64,000 nucleotides of DNA from Trichomonas vaginalis G3. Its lineage: Eukaryota > Parabasalia > Trichomonadida > Trichomonadidae. Where the stretch lies: NCBI RefSeq assembly GCF_026262505.1, contig NC_067208.1, positions 7,201,962 through 7,265,961 on the forward strand, written 5' to 3'. This document shows positions 20,887 through 29,953 of this stretch, piece by piece. Within the stretch, counting starts at the first letter, position 1, and each line of letters starts with the position of its first letter. Position numbers and translations under genes: made by a program. Under the pieces are notes generated by a model that saw only the letters and a list, made by a program, of their open reading frames with translations, had not been told where the DNA came from and made no database searches.

Positions 20887-22120
20887 ATGTACAGAATAGA
20901 TTTTCAGATTTTTATGACTTCCAAGCATTCAAAATATGTGTCCATTTAGAGACTATAACAAAGCAGTCGAGAATTTGAAACGTTTAGTCATTTATGTCGA
21001 CTCTGCCCCAGAATGTTATGTTATGAAAGAATGGGATGTAGTCTTTAACAAACCTAAAGCGACAATAGTTTCAGAACAAGAATGTAGACAGAAACTTAAG
21101 AAAATAAAAGTTGTACAAGTTGGCATGAAGATGTTAGATGCTTGGGATATCTTATTGTCAAAACTTGAAGATTTTTCAGTTCGAGGTATAAAGTTTTATA
21201 CACCTTCTCCAAACTTCTATTCTATCTTCACTGGATATAAATATGAACAAGTAGAATGGAAAGAAAATATTATAGAAGCTTGGTTAGACCATGTCAAAGA
21301 AATTATATGCAATGGAAACGAAAAGGTTTATGAGTATATCTTATGTTGGTTTGCAAACATCTTACAACATCCAAGTGCTAAGAATGAAACTGCTCTCATT
21401 ATAATTGGAAAACAAGGAACTGGTAAGAATACATTCTTTACAGATATTTTGTGCAAACTGTTAGAAGGTTATTCGAATCCGAATATGACAAACTTAGAAA
21501 ACATCTGTGGCAAGTTTAACTCCTCAATAGAGAATATGAAACTTATAGTTTGCAATGAACTTCAAAGTATAGATACAACAAAAGTTTTGAACTCAGATGC
21601 TTTGAAGAGTCTTATAACAGACAAAGTTGGAGTTGTTGAAAGAAAATATAAAGACCAAAGAGTTTGTGAAAATGTTGCAAACTTCATTATGGTTTCAAAC
21701 AATGCTGTTCCGATGCAGTTAGAAAGTTCTGACAGAAGATATGTAGTTGTCAGAACGTCAGAAGCTCATATGCAAGATACAGAATATTTTGACGACTTAG
21801 CAGAAACTTTGACATCTGACTTTTACAACCACTTGTTCTCATATTTCATGACATTAGATATTTCTAAGTTCAATCCAAGACAAATTCCACATACCGAAGA
21901 GAGACAAACATTGTTAGAAGCAAACAAGAGTGTATATGAACTGTTCATAGATGAAACTGACTTTGAGTGTTTAGATGAAAGGTCATTGTACGATTCGTAT
22001 AAACAATATTGTCAAGAATATGGTTATATGACAGCGTCTAAACGAACATTCTTGGCAAATGTCAAAAGTCTTTTAGACGTACAGAATGGTGTATATACAA
22101 AGAAAAATTTTTATGAGTAA
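20887..22120 (+). pseudogene. SF3 (D5-like) helicase/NTPase (broken copy)
   Basis: The protein shows SF3 helicase motifs: Walker A IIIGKQGTGKNTF, the acidic CNELQ segment as Walker B, NFIMVSNNAVPM as the sensor motif C, and the DRRYVVV arginine region. The part before the ATPase resembles the D5_N domain and the end (YDSYKQYCQEYGYMTASKRTF) a winged helix. Such enzymes unwind DNA at replication forks of NCLDVs, virophages and some phages. No primase domain is visible. The frame is broken, about one or two breaks. As the only replication enzyme I see, it probably replaces or supplements host polymerase functions; that is inference. Confidence 0.85.
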
Positions 22121-22157
22121 ATTTTAAAAAAAATATTTTTTTTATCCGATAGAAAAG

Positions 22158-22578
22158 ATGACGAAATATATTTCAGTAAACAAGTACATGTCAGGACTTA
22201 AAGAAGAACTAGACCCATTCACATATTTGAATGTTTACTTCTACCATTTTGAAAAGTCTTCATTCAGCAAAGTTTGGAACATCGAACCAGTTAAGTTTGC
22301 TATTGTGACTAAAAATGGTGCGAAATTTGAAGACTTAGAGATAGAAGGTTTGTTAGCAGTCAAAGAAAGTTTTGACAGAAGGTTTTCAAAACCTTAAAGA
22401 AGGCAAAGCATACAAACTTGTTATACCTTATGAACCAAAGAAAGCAGACGACTATGAATATTATGAGTCTAAGATAGTTGAAGTTCAAGGTAAATTGGGT
22501 AAAAAGATTTTAGAGTCTAAGCCAGTGTTTGCTCCTAAAGAGGAAGAGAACATTGACATTGACCCAGAAATGTTCTAA
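22158..22578 (+). pseudogene. SSB-like small acidic-tailed protein (broken copy)
   Basis: Counterpart of the intact 139-residue protein of B (54502-54921). In A the frame is broken, about one break. It lies 37 bp behind the helicase. Confidence 0.6.
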
Positions 22579-22595
22579 AAAATAAAATTTTATTT

Positions 22596-23048
22596 TTACA
22601 TGTCAAATTTCTTTTTCTCTGGAACTGGTTCAGGTTCTTTCTTCTCTTCTTCTACTTTCTTTTCTTTCTTTTCTTTCTTCTTCTTTTCTGGTGGAGTTAT
22701 GTCAAATTTCTCCGAACCATATTTATGTAAAAGTTCTTTGTCCTTTAATAGCTCATCTATTCTGTTTTCTATTTCATCTTCAAGAACAGCGCATGTGTCT
22801 TCTTTGCATTCTAAGAACTTTTGTTGGACTTCATCTCTCCAAGAGGCGTCATCTCTGTCAACAAGTCTGTCATTGACAAATTTTAAGACTGCTCTGCTTA
22901 ATGTTTTATGGTTCTTGTCATATTCCCAGAAACAGAACTTTAGAACAAATTCACCTTTCTTGTTTACACTATGTAAGATTTTATGGTCGACAGATGTTTT
23001 GCTGTCGAAAAGCTTGTCTCGAATATAGATAGTGAAATCGCTAGACAT
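22596..23048 (-). CDS. Uncharacterised 150-residue protein with Lys-Glu-rich tail
   Basis: This frame is intact in both elements (B: 54036-54485). Residues of about 1-105 form a compact charged domain (SDFTIYIRDKLFDSK, FVLKFCFWEYDKNHK). The last 40 residues are a Lys/Glu/Pro tail ending EKKKFDM, likely disordered. It points away from the packaging ATPase, with 35 bp between the start codons, and its 3' end faces the SSB-like gene. A DNA-binding or packaging accessory role would fit the location, but I recognise no family. Confidence 0.75.
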   Translation of the reverse strand: MSSDFTIYIRDKLFDSKTSVDHKILHSVNKKGEFVLKFCFWEYDKNHKTLSRAVLKFVNDRLVDRDDASWRDEVQQKFLECKEDTCAVLEDEIENRIDELLKDKELLHKYGSEKFDITPPEKKKKEKKEKKVEEEKKEPEPVPEKKKFDM

Positions 23049-23083
23049 TTTCTAAAAGATAAAAATTTTAATTTTTCTAAAAA

Positions 23084-23962
23084 TTGTTAGAAAAAAAGTT
23101 TGCTGACATTGACAAGAAATTTGAGAATGTTTTAAACAAGAACAAGAGGAAGTTAGAAAATGCTCAGATAAAGCCTATACATGACAAGTTCTTATTTGCT
23201 CAGAATGGTATAACAGGTCTAATTGCACCACCTGGGTCGGGTAAGACTTTCACTTATCTTAAAATGGCTGCACAACAACAAGAACTAGATGAGAAGAACC
23301 CATTCTATGAGTTAGTTGTTTTTTATTGTTCGACTTCTGGTCAATTTGACCAAACCGTCAATTCGTTCAAAGATATTATAAAGAAGTCTAAGTTAGTATG
23401 TATAAAGGATACTGAGTTGTTAGATTGGATAAAGAAGTACCAAAGAAGAGTTTTGAAGTATAATGCTATAAATGAGTATATAAATTCTAAGTTTAAAGAC
23501 CCAAATGAGGAAATGCAGAGAATATTAGAGAAGAAACACTTCAGAAACAAACAGAAAGAGATAGAATACATTTCGAAGAAATTGCAATCTTACGATTGGA
23601 AGACATACCCTCATAGGTGTCTTCTTATCTTAGATGACTTTGCTTCTCATCCTTTGTTAAAGAATAGAGAACAAGACATGTGTCGAATTCTTAAGAAGCT
23701 TAGGCACTTTAACATCTCAGTTGTCATTTGTGTACAGACAGCAAAGAGTTTAAGTAAGGATGTTAAAAGAATACTTACTGACATTGTACTTTTCCCCGGA
23801 TTGTCCGAAGACGATTTCATGGAACTTATGAAAGAGTCCATGGCAGGTAAGTTTGACAGACATGAACTATGGGAGAAGTACAAAGTCATACAAGACCCTC
23901 ATACTTCTTTCAGAATTCATATCTACGCGAACAAAGTTCAAATTGTAAAAAGTCAAGCTTGA
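23084..23962 (+). CDS. FtsK/HerA-type genome packaging ATPase (A32-like)
   Basis: The frame is 292 codons and aligns end to end with B (53124-53999), where motifs are given. Walker A (APPGSGKT) and Walker B (LLILDDF) are present, as are the later QTAKSLS sensor region and the C-terminal part. In the virus lineage of Polintons, virophages and NCLDVs this enzyme pumps the genome into preformed capsids. It is followed immediately by a decayed accessory cassette absent at this place in B. Confidence 0.9.
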   Translation: MLEKKFADIDKKFENVLNKNKRKLENAQIKPIHDKFLFAQNGITGLIAPPGSGKTFTYLKMAAQQQELDEKNPFYELVVFYCSTSGQFDQTVNSFKDIIKKSKLVCIKDTELLDWIKKYQRRVLKYNAINEYINSKFKDPNEEMQRILEKKHFRNKQKEIEYISKKLQSYDWKTYPHRCLLILDDFASHPLLKNREQDMCRILKKLRHFNISVVICVQTAKSLSKDVKRILTDIVLFPGLSEDDFMELMKESMAGKFDRHELWEKYKVIQDPHTSFRIHIYANKVQIVKSQA

Positions 23963-23981
23963 AAAATGTAAGTGTTTAGTC

Positions 23982-24396
23982 TTAGTAAGTCTGTTGTGGT
24001 GCTGGGGCTGTCGGTTCTTCTGGCTTTGGAAGGCATTCAGGAAGAGGAACGTCAGTCATCCGTTTGTGTCCTGTTGGAAGGAAGAACTTTTCCAGTTGTC
24101 CGGAAAAACTTTTCCTGTTGGAAGGAAAAATTTTTTCTGTTGGAAGGAAAAACTTTTCCTGAAGTTCGACCAAAAAGTTCTCAATTTTCGAAAATTTGAA
24201 TGGTTTACGGACGGACAACTGGAAAATTTTTTCCTGTTGGAAGGAAAATTTTTTCCTGTTGGAAGGAAAATTTTTTTCTGTTGGAAGGAAAAACTTTTTC
24301 TGTCGGATGGAAGGACTCGGAATGCCAGAAGGATTTGACAAGGCAGTTTACCTTATAGAGCTACCTGAGCCATCTGAAGTCAAGCTTGAAAAATAA
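23982..24396. pseudogene. Remnant of the divergent gene pair around a 22-bp repeat
   Basis: A short piece on the minus strand (MTDVPLPECLPKPEEPTAPAP) and one on the plus strand (MPEGFDKAVYLIE) correspond to the starts of the two divergent genes of B at 47487-47825 and 46777-47151. Only the beginnings and the repeat between them remain. In B the cassette lies elsewhere, next to the 286-residue gene, so it has moved or been duplicated. Confidence 0.65.
24075..24305. repeat. Bipartite 22-bp minisatellite with GGAAAA/TTTTCC dyads (element A)
   Basis: Units of the form GGAAAAANTTTTCCNGTTGG, each a small palindrome, lie on both sides of a non-repeated core of about 60 bp (24150-24213) containing TTCGAAAATTTGAA. 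The arrangement is the same in B (47155-47475). Confidence 0.8.
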
Positions 24397-24405
24397 ATGG
24401 TTCAT

Positions 24406-25214
24406 CTACTCTACTTGTTTGAAGTTGTCAAAATACTCTGTTATTTTTTCCTTTAACAATGGCAAATCTTCTTTGAAGGTAAGTATTGTACAACCTTTCA
24501 TATCATAGTGTGTTTGAGGTAACGTATCTTGAACTATTTGTTTTCACATCTTCATTTGGGGTCATTGAAATCGGTAAGTTTTCGCGATAGAACCAATTTC
24601 TGTCAGATTTGTAAATCTTAGCAAGGTCGTAAAAGCTTTTGTTGTTTCTTCTGACTAAATGCAACATAACCATATCTTTATCTTCTTCATTTTCCATCTC
24701 TTCAGTATAAATCATATACTTATAGTTCTTTTCCTTTCCTTTTGGTACCGAACGTGGTATTCTTTTCTGAATGTTTTTTGTCTTTTGCTTCAAGCTTGTT
24801 CTCTAGCTCTTCACGTTCTTGTCTATGAATTTCATCTAACATCATGAAAATATAACAAGCGTAACGAGGTGAAGCCCACATTGCAACAGCATTTACAAGA
24901 AGTCTATGTACATACCAGCCTCTCAAACCATTTAGCAAATTTTTACGATTTTCGTACGGAATCTCGACCCGCGGTTTTCCTCGGGTCGCAAACATATGAG
25001 GAAATTCTTCTAAAAGTTCTTTTGTCTGTTGGTTTTCAAACCAATGATGTGCTTGCTTTGTAGAACGAAGAGCATTCAAAATACTTTGCATCTGGTACAT
25101 ATCGTCTTTGACTGAACGAATGAGACGGAGTTGTTTGTTAAACTGTATGTACTCATATTCTTCATTTATAGCTTCATGGACTATAACTGTTGTTGTGTTC
25201 TCTGTTGTTGACAT
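24406..25214 (-). pseudogene. KilA-N domain protein 1 (broken copy)
   Basis: Counterpart of the intact B gene at 52284-53108. The KilA-N part (IQFNKQLRLIRSVKDDMYQM, WFENQQTKELLEEF, WYVHRLLVNAVAMWASPRYA) is readable; the frame is broken, about one or two breaks. The segment FATRGKPRVEIPY at the variable site between the two KilA-N halves is encoded by a hairpin module that also occurs between genes (25976-26030 and 26960-27010). Confidence 0.8.
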
Positions 25215-25285
25215 ATCTGTCTTTACATACAAAATAAAAAAATAAATAAAAATAAAACTAACTTTATTTTTTCTGTCTTAAGGAA
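25215..25285 (-). promoter_or_regulatory. Shared KilA-N promoter block
   Basis: Read on the minus strand: ATAAAGTTAGTTTTATTTTT, then T-rich DNA and TATTTTGTATGTAAAGACAG just before the ATG. The same block precedes the genes starting at 25841, 26771 and 28230 in A and 48816, 50187 and 52284 in B. Confidence 0.7.
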
Positions 25286-25448
25286 ACTCATGATTTTTGT
25301 GCTGAATTCAATAAAAATATAATTTAGGGTAGAAGGTTAGATCTAACCTCCTTTCTACCCTCTTTTCTACCCCAGTTATTTTATAAACGTTTTACATGGT
25401 AAACGTTATTTTTTAAATTTTGTGAAAACTCAACGGTTTGACACATGC
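25286..25448. repeat. Intergenic palindrome block: GATC-centred dyad and TACATGGTAAACG dyad
   Basis: It contains GGTTAGATCTAACC at 25335-25348 within a GGTAGAA/TTCTACC stem, then TTTTACATGGTAAACG at about 25390-25406. The order gene end, TACATGGTAAACG dyad, GATC dyad, promoter is repeated between other accessory genes. Confidence 0.75.
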
Positions 25449-25841
25449 CTAAAAATATAGTTCATCTAACATCATGTAAACATGCCATGCATAACGAGGA
25501 GAAGCCCACATTGCAACAGCATTTACAAGAAGTCTATGTACATACCAACCTCTTAAATTTATTGGCAAATTTTTACGATTTTCATGTGTTTTATGCATGG
25601 CCGGAAAAAATCGGTCTAGAGAAATTTCACTCAAAAGTTCTTGTGTGCTTTGGTTTTTGAACCAGTCGTCTGCGTGTTTAGTATCTGGAGCAAAACATGC
25701 TGTCAAAATACTTTGCATTTGGTACATATCGTCTTTGACCGAACGAATGAGACGGAGTTGTTTGTTAAACTGAACCCACTCATATTCTTCATTTATAGCT
25801 TCATGGACTATAACTGTTGTTGTGTTCTCTGTTGTTGACAT
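25449..25841 (-). CDS. KilA-N domain protein 2, short duplicate
   Basis: The frame starts at MSTTENTTTVIVHEAINEEY (25841) and holds only the KilA-N DNA-binding domain, ending shortly after the second half (RHVNAVAMW-type helix; MMLDELYF). It is a duplicate of the neighbouring gene at 24406-25214 with its own promoter, and no counterpart exists in B. At the variable site it reads DRFFPAMHKTHENRK, unlike the first copy. It could still act as a DNA-binding protein or as a competitor of the full-length one; that is inference. Confidence 0.65.
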   Translation of the reverse strand: MSTTENTTTVIVHEAINEEYEWVQFNKQLRLIRSVKDDMYQMQSILTACFAPDTKHADDWFKNQSTQELLSEISLDRFFPAMHKTHENRKNLPINLRGWYVHRLLVNAVAMWASPRYAWHVYMMLDELYF

Positions 25842-25910
25842 ATCTGTCTTTACATACAAAATAAAAAAATAAATAAAAATAAAACTAACTTTATTTTTTC
25901 TATCTTAAGG
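25842..25910 (-). promoter_or_regulatory. Shared KilA-N promoter block
   Basis: Nearly identical to the block at 25215-25285, including ATAAAGTTAGTTTTATTTTT and the TTTTGTATGTAAAGACAG run to the ATG. Confidence 0.7.
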
Positions 25911-26156
25911 AAATTCATGATTTTCATGAGTTTTAGGCGACTAAGGTTTCTTACCTACTCGCTGTTCTTCACTGTTTTTCGTACGGAATCTCTACCCTCG
26001 GTTTTCCGAGGGTAGCAATCTTATGCCATTTTACTCAGAAATTTGTGCTGAATTCAGCAAAAATAATGTTTAGGTGAAGAGGTGCGATCTCACCTGTTTT
26101 TTCACCTGTTTTTTCACCTGTTTTTTCACAACCGTTTTACATGGTAAACGTTATTT
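25911..26156. repeat. Intergenic hairpin modules and palindromes
   Basis: From right to left on the minus strand: a CATGATTTTCATGAGTTTTA lead, a GGCGACTAAGGT/ACCTACTCGC stem, the hairpin CTACCCTCGG-TTTT-CCGAGGGTAG at about 25993-26016, TGCTGAATTCAGCA (about 26044), a GGTGCGATCTCACC dyad with repeated TTTTTTCACCTG, and TTTTACATGGTAAACG. All are repeated elsewhere in the accessory zones. Confidence 0.75.
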
Positions 26157-26771
26157 TTACATGTATTTTTCAGCAACTTCGTCAAATAATTTTATAGCTT
26201 TATCTATCTCATCTACTTCAAACGTTTCTTTACCTTTTATGGGAGCACCATACATTTTCTCAAACTTTTCAAGTAGTTCTGTTTCAGCAGCTCTCATATC
26301 GTTAACGAACACAACCTTGACTCTATTGACTGTACTGTCATATCTTTGAGTTATATTATATGTTCTTCCTATCTTATATCTCTTTGTATTGAAGTCCTTC
26401 GGTTTCTGAAAACGATGTAAAGTAAGCCTTCACTGCAACGTTCCGTATCGTAATGAACCATATGTTATGAAGTTATATCCAACAACTGGGTCTAACCATA
26501 ACAAAACTATTGGTATAAGACTTTTGTCTATAAGATATGCTGTAGTTCCATAGAATCTTACCGATATCATAAGCTCAGGATTTCTTGTCAAAATTTTCTG
26601 AGTAGAAGCAATTTTAACCCAGTCGTTTGCTTTCTTTCCAGATGGAGATAAAATGTCTGACAAAGAATATTTGTTGTATTTCTTTGAGTATCTTACGTTT
26701 AAATCACCTATTCTAACCACTTTGGTGTCATTGTCTATCTTTTTAACTGTTTCAAACTCAATGTTTGTCAT
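26157..26771 (-). pseudogene. KilA-N plus GIY-YIG (T5orf172-like) protein (broken copy)
   Basis: Counterpart of the intact B gene at 50187-50798. Both the N-terminal KilA-N part and the C-terminal GIY-YIG-like part can be recognised. The frame is broken, about one break. Confidence 0.8.
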
Positions 26772-26835
26772 TTCTGTTCTTACATACAAAATAAAAAAAA
26801 TATTTTATAAAAAACTAACTTTATTTTTTCTGTCT
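26772..26835 (-). promoter_or_regulatory. Shared KilA-N promoter block
   Basis: Same elements as at 25215-25285, with TATTTTGTATGTAAGAACAG ahead of the ATG. Confidence 0.7.
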
Positions 26836-27288
26836 TAAGGAAATTCATGATTTTCATGAGTTTTAGGCTAGACCGATAAAATCCGGTCTAGAGAAATTTC
26901 ACGATTTTCATAGAGTTTTAGGCTAGACCGATAAAATCCGGTCTAGAGAAATTTCACGATTTTCATACGGAATCTCTTCTCTCGGTTTTCCGAGGGAAGC
27001 AATCTTATGTCATTTTACTCAGAATTTTGGTCATTTTTCAGCAAAAATATAATTTAGGGTAGAAGGTTAGATCTAACCTCCTTTCTACCCTCTTTTCTAC
27101 CCCAGTTATTTTATAAGCGTTTTACATGGTAAACGTTATTTTTTAAATTTTGTGAAAACTCAACGGTTTGACACAAGCCCTAAAAATTATTTTACTCAGA
27201 ATTTTGTTGCTGAATTCAATAAAAATAATGTTTAGGGTAGAAGGTTAGATCTAACCTGTTTTCTAACCTGTTTTCTACCCCAGTTATT
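26836..27288. repeat. Intergenic hairpin array between KilA-N/GIY-YIG and 313-residue genes
   Basis: No gene. It holds two tandem copies of a CTAGACCG/CGGTCTAG hairpin (26873-26897 and 26923-26947), the CTTCTCTCGG-TTTT hairpin at about 26978-27001, and two GATC dyads (27065-27078, 27243-27256), each followed by a TACATGGTAAACG dyad. The same modules surround KilA-N genes elsewhere. Confidence 0.8.
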
Positions 27289-28230
27289 TTATAAGCGTTT
27301 TACATGGTAAACGTTATGAATTCGTGAGACTCTAAACAGTTTTGTAGCTTCTATTTCTTCGCTGAGGATATCGAATGTTTTAACTATGCCGAAAGTTTCT
27401 TTATACTTCTTCTTGACGTCAGACAGAAGGAAATCGTCAGCAGTTGGATAGTTTTTGTTCAGAAATTCTAACATGTTCATTTTATCTTCTGCTGGTTTCT
27501 CTGCTTCTTTCTTTAAATCTGCATAGTCGTTTCTCATTCTTTCTATCTCTTTGACGGAGTAGTTATATCTCCTCATTGCTGCTTTACATTTAGAACATTG
27601 CGGGTTCATTTTTGCGTTATATTCTGAAACCTTACCTGCTAAAACAACTAAAGCGTCAATTGCTCTCTTTAACTCAAAAGCTGCTGGTTTTATCTGTTCA
27701 TTCCATACCTTACCTCTTCTATCTTTATCTCTTATCTGCCATACACATTCTGCAACTAACGAAACAAAGTTGTCGTAGGTCTTAAACTCCCCAGATTTAT
27801 ATATGTCAGAGATGTTCTTATATAACATGTCGCAATCTTTGTCCATAACTTTATGGTTGCAATGAAATCCTAGAAACTCATAGTTTACCTTTCGTATGAA
27901 CTTCTTTATTTCTACTGAGTCAGTTGCTTTGACTTCTATTTCGTCGAATTCAGGAATGGTTAGTTTTTGTTGCTGAATTTCAGGCAATTTGGGTAAATGG
28001 TCGATGAGGTCCTGCATTTCATAAAGATACTGTTCATTTGTTTCATCTTTCGCACTACAGTTTAAATTAGATGTTAAAAGTTCTTGCTTTATCTTCTGGA
28101 TTTCTGTTTCGAAAGTATATGAAGAAGGAATGAAGCTTTTCATCTCTACTAACATAGATGTTGGATTCATGACTAAAGAGTTTGGTGAAGTTGTTGTTTG
28201 AACTGTTGTTGTGCCGATTGTTGAAATCAT
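27289..28230 (-). CDS. Uncharacterised 313-residue coiled-coil protein with CxxC
   Basis: This frame is intact in A, with an intact homologue in B (48816-49739). It has a Thr/Ser-rich N-terminus, a helical middle with possible coiled coils (SYTFETEIQKIKQELL, YNYSVKEIERMRNDYADLKK) and one CSKCKAAMRR motif that could bind zinc in a dimer. There is no membrane segment. It uses the promoter block of the KilA-N genes and ends inside the TACATGGTAAACG dyad; the last few residues differ between A and B for that reason. Regulation together with KilA-N proteins is likely, function unknown. Confidence 0.75.
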   Translation of the reverse strand: MISTIGTTTVQTTTSPNSLVMNPTSMLVEMKSFIPSSYTFETEIQKIKQELLTSNLNCSAKDETNEQYLYEMQDLIDHLPKLPEIQQQKLTIPEFDEIEVKATDSVEIKKFIRKVNYEFLGFHCNHKVMDKDCDMLYKNISDIYKSGEFKTYDNFVSLVAECVWQIRDKDRRGKVWNEQIKPAAFELKRAIDALVVLAGKVSEYNAKMNPQCSKCKAAMRRYNYSVKEIERMRNDYADLKKEAEKPAEDKMNMLEFLNKNYPTADDFLLSDVKKKYKETFGIVKTFDILSEEIEATKLFRVSRIHNVYHVKRL

Positions 28231-28290
28231 ATCTTTTATACAAAAATAAAAAAATAAAAAAAAATAAAACTAACTTTATTTTTTATTTCG
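28231..28290 (-). promoter_or_regulatory. Shared promoter block of the 313-residue gene
   Basis: ATAAAGTTAGTTTTATTTTT and a TTTTGTATAAAAGA run to the ATG; it matches the KilA-N promoter blocks except in the last bases. Confidence 0.65.
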
Positions 28291-29067
28291 GGAAAATTCA
28301 TGAAAATTCAAGAGGTTAGAAAACAGGTGAGAAAACAGGTTAGATCTAACCATCTACCCTAAATTATATTTTTGGGTCCTTTACACTCATTACGAAGAAG
28401 TCTTGACAAAACATTTACGTTCATGTTTGACAAAACATTTACGAAGAAGTCATGAAAATTCAAGAGGTTAGAAAACAGGTTAGAAAACAGGTTAGATCTA
28501 ACCTTCTACCCTAAACATTATTTTTGTCTGATTTACGCTCATTACGATGAAGTCTTGACAAAACATTTACGAAGAAGTCATGAAAATTCAAGAGGTTAGA
28601 AAACAGGTTAGAAAACAGGTTAGATCTAACCTTCTACCCTAAAATATATTTTTGGTGTAAATTTCATGATTTTCGAGAGTTTTAGACCATGTTAGAAAAC
28701 AGGTTAGAAAAGAGGTTAGATCTAACATTCTAACATAAACTTTATTTTTGCTGAATTCAGCAACAAAATGAACGAGGTCAGGATGTATGCAAATACCTTT
28801 GAATTCATTCATAACACCCTTTGTAAGCTCATAAAATGCTTGTTTTGAGGTCGAGCCACTTTTGGCTCCACCGTATTCTTTCAACCAAAACTCAAGAATT
28901 TTCTGCATGAATTTTGTATAAAAAGCAACCGTCTGAATTCCGGCGGTTGCTATATTCTTCACAAAACATTTACGTTTAGTTTACGAAGAAGTCATGACAA
29001 ATTCAAGAGGTGAGAAAACGTGTTAGAAAACGTGTTAGATCTAACATGCTAACATAAACATTATTTT
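28291..29067. repeat. Intergenic repeat array with GATC dyads and a KilA-N-like remnant
   Basis: At least five copies of GTTAGATCTAAC dyads (near 28338, 28486, 28618, 28712, 29032) alternate with short direct repeats of the type GACTTCTTCGTAAATG in reverse. The array corresponds to the larger one of B at 47815-48755, but carries different cargo. Confidence 0.75.
28639..28962 (-). pseudogene. KilA-N-like remnant
   Basis: A 107-codon frame embedded in the repeat array. Its segment FKGICIHPDLVHFVAEFS resembles the C-terminal half of KilA-N domains (HPDLAxxIAxW). It lacks the rest of such a gene and its tail is encoded by repeat sequence, so I treat it as a remnant. It has no counterpart in B. 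Confidence 0.5.
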
Positions 29068-29928
29068 TCAATACTTTTTCAGCACTTTTCCGTAGTTATA
29101 TATGAAAGACAATTCGAGATAAAAGTCATAGTACAATGGAATAATATGTTGCACACCATTTGTTGTGAACCAAACTTGAAAGTCAGAGAAACTGTTACTA
29201 GGTGGTTCGTAGAATTTAGAAGCAAAGTCATAAAAGTCCTTACCAATACATAGAAAACTATTGTTGCTTGAACTGAAACTTGCATGACACATAACATTTT
29301 GAGGGTCAAACACGTTTCTATAAACTGTCAAATCTGCTGGTGGAAGTATAAATTGAAATGGACCATCTGGTGGTAATGGTTCGTTCTGGTTTAGTAACCG
29401 AAGAAATTGTGCCCAAGAACGTTTGTCTACTTTCCAATATAAAAACTCTGTATCTCTTGGAGGGTTAATTTCAATCTTTTGAAATGAAACGGTGGAGTTC
29501 ATCTTGTCATATTCTAGTTTCAGATAGTATGTTCCATTTAGTAAAGAGTCGTATTTTTCTTGAAATTCCCAATAATATTTGTTCATTTGAGTTTGAAAGT
29601 CATTTAGAGTTTTCTCAAGACTTTCGTCTGAACGAACTGTAAAGATTCTCATTTCGTCAAATTTGTCTATTAGACCATCATGACCTTTATACTGCCCATG
29701 AAAATATACTGCGAACATAAATGCGTTAGTTCTATTTGAAAACAAAACTCTTCTAAATCCTATTGCCTTTGCATCTGAAGGACTTTGAAGCCAACGAATT
29801 GGATAGTCAAACCTGTATATTCGGGATGAAATTTCTTCATCTGAAATAGTCCTACCAGCATTTGTAAAGATATAGTCTAACGGTTTTGTATCTGCTACTT
29901 TTGTTCTTTGTTTTTCAACCTGAAGCAT
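29068..29928 (-). CDS. Uncharacterised 286-residue protein, paralogue of the 34594 gene
   Basis: It is intact in both elements (B: 45780-46640), with about three differences. It starts MLQVEKQRTKVADTKPLDYI and ends in a conserved block (FSDFQVWFTTNGVQHIIPLY, then FYLELSFIYNYGKV). The same architecture, including FDYPIRWL, AIGFRR and NVFDP, recurs in the gene beside the fibre (34594-35443), so the element carries two diverged copies. The protein is beta-rich and aromatic with no signal peptide, suggesting a structural virion component. The family is unknown to me. Confidence 0.75.
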   Translation of the reverse strand: MLQVEKQRTKVADTKPLDYIFTNAGRTISDEEISSRIYRFDYPIRWLQSPSDAKAIGFRRVLFSNRTNAFMFAVYFHGQYKGHDGLIDKFDEMRIFTVRSDESLEKTLNDFQTQMNKYYWEFQEKYDSLLNGTYYLKLEYDKMNSTVSFQKIEINPPRDTEFLYWKVDKRSWAQFLRLLNQNEPLPPDGPFQFILPPADLTVYRNVFDPQNVMCHASFSSSNNSFLCIGKDFYDFASKFYEPPSNSFSDFQVWFTTNGVQHIIPLYYDFYLELSFIYNYGKVLKKY

Positions 29929-29953
29929 TTAATATATGTAAAAATATATTGTT

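Noticed and set aside
22600-23028. Phe/Ser-rich frames opposite the 150-residue gene (and 54056-54481 in B)
   Set aside because: Reverse complement of Lys/Glu-rich codons; typical shadow ORFs.
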